Source of the DNA: Cupriavidus necator
Lineage (GTDB): Bacteria > Pseudomonadota > Gammaproteobacteria > Burkholderiales > Burkholderiaceae
NCBI RefSeq assembly: GCF_013141915.1
Contig: NZ_SROX01000025.1
Span: 18,152 to 82,151 of the forward strand
Direction: 5' to 3'
DNA length: 64,000 nucleotides
The position numbers were made by a program, and so were the translations under genes. The notes beneath the pieces are model-generated. The model was given only the letters and a program-made list of their open reading frames with translations. It was not told where the DNA came from and ran no database searches. Positions 62,589 to 64,000 of this stretch are shown here, piece after piece; positions within the stretch are counted from its first letter, which is position 1; every line of letters starts with the position of its first letter.

Positions 62589-63077
62589 ATGGACGCCGAG
62601 AACGAACCCGCCACCGACTGGCTTTTGCTTGATCACCAACTATGCTTCGCGCTGTATTCAAGCTCGTTGGCGATGACCAAGCTGTACAAGCCACTGTTAA
62701 GTGAGCTTGGACTTACTTATCCGCAATATCTCGTCATGCTGGTCTTATGGGAAACGGAATCGTTGTCGGTGTCGGAACTCGGCGACCGGCTGGCGTTGGA
62801 CTCGGGCACGCTGACGCCGCTGCTGAAGCGGCTGGCCGCCAGCGGGCTGGTGATCCGGACCCGGGACGCGGCTGACGAACGCAGGGTCCTGGTCAGCCTG
62901 ACCGACAGCGGACGTGCACTGCGTCAGCGCGCCACCGGCATTCCTGAACAAATGTTATGTGCCACGCAATGCCCGGTCGAAGAGATCGAGGCGCTGACGC
63001 GGCGCTTGCATGCACTGCGGTCGACGCTGGAACAAGCGCGGACCGATTCCAGCTTGCCGGCTCACGGCAAGCGTTGA
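62589..63077 (+). CDS. ohrR: Organic hydroperoxide sensor OhrR (MarR family)
   Basis: The 162-residue MarR-type repressor has the reactive cysteine C19 in LDHQLCFALYSSS and the OhrR-typical LYKPLLSELGLTYPQYLVMLVLWE helix. Two further cysteines near residues 119 and 123 (MLCATQC) suit the two-cysteine OhrR type that forms a disulfide after oxidation. Peroxide oxidation releases it from DNA. It is upstream of ohr with a 35-base gap, same strand. Confidence 0.93.
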   Translation: MDAENEPATDWLLLDHQLCFALYSSSLAMTKLYKPLLSELGLTYPQYLVMLVLWETESLSVSELGDRLALDSGTLTPLLKRLAASGLVIRTRDAADERRVLVSLTDSGRALRQRATGIPEQMLCATQCPVEEIEALTRRLHALRSTLEQARTDSSLPAHGKR

Positions 63078-63112
63078 TGACGCCCCTGCGGGCAACCAAA
63101 CCGGAGTCTTAG

Positions 63113-63535
63113 ATGAAACTCGAAAAAGTCGTATATACCGCCCATGCCACCGCCACCGGTGGCCGCGATGGCCGTGCCACTACGGCCGACGGCCAACTCG
63201 ATGCCAAGCTCGCCGTGCCCAAGGAAATGGGCGGTGCCGGCAATGGGCTCAACCCGGAACAGCTGTTTGCTGCCGGCTATTCGGCCTGCTTCCTGGGTGC
63301 AATGCGCTATGTCGCCAGCCAGCAGAAGATCAACGTGCCTGCCGATGCCTCCATCGAAGGCGCGGTCGGCATTGGTCCGATCCCGCAGGGTTTTGGCATT
63401 CAGGTCGAGTTGAAAATCTCGCTGCCGGGCTTCGAGCGCGAGGCCGCTGAGAAGCTGGTCGAGCAGGCCCATCAGGTGTGCCCGTACTCCAATGCCACGC
63501 GCGGCAATATCGATGTCACGCTGACTGTGGTCTGA
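63113..63535 (+). CDS. ohr: Organic hydroperoxide resistance protein Ohr
   Basis: The 140-residue OsmC-family thiol peroxidase has C59 (GYSACFLGAM) as peroxidatic and C123 (VCPYSNAT) as resolving cysteine, with the NPEQLFAAGYSACF signature. It reduces fatty-acid and other organic hydroperoxides using lipoylated proteins. It is the second gene of the ohrR-ohr unit and is followed by a very strong terminator. Confidence 0.96.
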   Translation: MKLEKVVYTAHATATGGRDGRATTADGQLDAKLAVPKEMGGAGNGLNPEQLFAAGYSACFLGAMRYVASQQKINVPADASIEGAVGIGPIPQGFGIQVELKISLPGFEREAAEKLVEQAHQVCPYSNATRGNIDVTLTVV

Positions 63536-63553
63536 GGCGTCAAGCCTGCGTAA

Positions 63554-63589
63554 AAAAGGCCCGCAGCGCGCTTGCGCTGCGGGCCTTTT
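63554..63589. terminator. Bidirectional Rho-independent terminator between ohr and the GIY-YIG gene
   Basis: A perfect 16-bp stem (AAAAGGCCCGCAGCGC with GCGCTGCGGGCCTTTT) surrounds a 4-base loop. T-rich on one side and A-rich on the other, it can end both ohr (plus) and the GIY-YIG gene (minus). Confidence 0.92.
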
Positions 63590-63602
63590 CTATCGCCTTG
63601 GC

Positions 63603-63881
63603 CTACGCTTCGGATTCCGGGCCTGGCAACTGCGCGCAAAATGACCGCTTCTGGGTCGAACTCATTCGCTTGATTTCAATTTCCGCCTTCAACGCTTCCG
63701 ATTTGGTAGCAAAGCGCATCTGGCCGAGCACACGGATCGGCTTGCGCGAGCGCGTATATTTCGCGCCTTTTCCGGATTGGTGTTCGGCAAAACGGCGTGC
63801 CACATCGGTGGTGATCCCGGTGTAGATGGAATCACCGGTGCATTCGAGCAGATAGAGATACCAGACGCAGTCAGCGGACAT
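63603..63881 (-). CDS. GIY-YIG nuclease-domain protein (YhbQ-like)
   Basis: The 92-residue protein consists only of a GIY-YIG domain: WYLYLLECTGDSIYTGITTDVARRFAEH with the two tyrosines, the arginine and the downstream KGAKYTRSRKP and EALKAEIEIKRM segments of the UPF0213/YhbQ group. These single-domain proteins are thought to be structure-specific endonucleases. The start MSADCVWYLYLLE at 63881 matches the family; the longer frame reaches into the rRNA terminator. Confidence 0.9.
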   Translation of the reverse strand: MSADCVWYLYLLECTGDSIYTGITTDVARRFAEHQSGKGAKYTRSRKPIRVLGQMRFATKSEALKAEIEIKRMSSTQKRSFCAQLPGPESEA

Positions 63882-63930
63882 GGGCGGTATGGGAAGTCTG
63901 GAGTAATGGTATGACGCCCGCGTCAAAGCA

Positions 63931-63965
63931 AAAACCCCTCGCAGCGAATGCTGTCGAGGGGTTTT
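63931..63965 (-). terminator. Terminator of the rRNA operon
   Basis: AAAACCCCTCG (63931-63941) and CGAGGGGTTTT (63955-63965) form the outer stem, and CAGC/GCTG the inner one. On the minus strand the T run follows the hairpin. It lies 11 bases past the end of the 5S rRNA gene. Confidence 0.9.
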
Positions 63966-63976
63966 GCACAATAAGA

Positions 63977-64000
63977 GCCTGGCGATGACCTACTTTCACA
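63977..64000 (-). rRNA. rrf: 5S ribosomal RNA, 3' end only
   Basis: On the minus strand the last bases of the window read as the conserved 3' end of 5S rRNA (AAAGTAGGTCATCGCCAGGC). The rest of the gene, and presumably the 23S and 16S genes, lie beyond the right edge. The terminator just downstream supports this. Confidence 0.88.

Overview
The window is GC-rich (roughly two thirds G+C) chromosomal DNA of a betaproteobacterium, most probably a Cupriavidus or a close relative in the Burkholderiaceae. The pointers are two Bug-type solute-binding proteins, many LysR regulators, a pcaIJF set, a Flp/Tad pilus locus, 4-bp ATGA start/stop overlaps throughout, and the 3' end of a 5S rRNA gene at the right edge. 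This placement rests on gene content and sequence style, not on a database search. No prophage, insertion sequence, CRISPR array or tRNA was seen, and the DNA reads as ordinary host chromosome.

Left part (1-17.5 kb): a sugar-acid catabolic cluster consists of an enolase-superfamily dehydratase, a PdxA-like dehydrogenase, a Bug protein, a keto-deoxy-acid dehydratase of the DapA fold and an alpha-ketoglutarate semialdehyde dehydrogenase. Three LysR regulators surround it, two of them clearly similar in the effector domain. The likely flow is sugar acid to 2-keto-3-deoxy acid to 2-oxoglutarate semialdehyde to 2-oxoglutarate. An orphan squalene/phytoene synthase, a three-lipoprotein operon (CsgG-like, DUF4810, GNA1162/DUF799), another Bug protein, an SDR dehydrogenase and pcaIJF (last steps of the beta-ketoadipate pathway) follow. 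A PcaR-type operator lies upstream of pcaI, and a PcaR-like IclR regulator is encoded 35 kb away at about 52.2 kb.

Middle (17.5-43 kb): sbcDC nuclease genes, then a complete-looking minus-strand Tad pilus operon running flp, prepilin peptidase, tadE, cpaB, secretin cpaC, cpaE, tadA, tadB, tadC, tadD-like, DUF3613 and tadG, and ending in a sigma-54 enhancer-binding protein. Upstream of flp are two divergent paralogous Gly/Val-rich repetitive lipoproteins with shared palindromes between them, then a TpsB outer-membrane transporter with a strong terminator, then a Fur-box-controlled TonB-dependent siderophore receptor with a Sel1-repeat partner.

Right part (43-64 kb): mostly single genes and short operons. 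These include dodecin, a PLD-type nuclease, a dienelactone hydrolase, an acyl-CoA synthetase, a glycine-zipper lipoprotein, MarR and YggT genes, and a small repeat protein. Then come a LysR/MFS pair, the PcaR-like regulator, a phytanoyl-CoA dioxygenase-like gene, a MoxR-DUF58-transglutaminase operon and a MarR-MFS efflux operon with a perfect 12-bp-arm operator. The end holds a DegP/HtrA protease with a PmrA-like box, ohrR-ohr, a GIY-YIG gene and an rRNA operon end. The most unexplained DNA is a 56-bp symmetrical array of four GTATAC sites in exact 12-bp register at 60832-60887.
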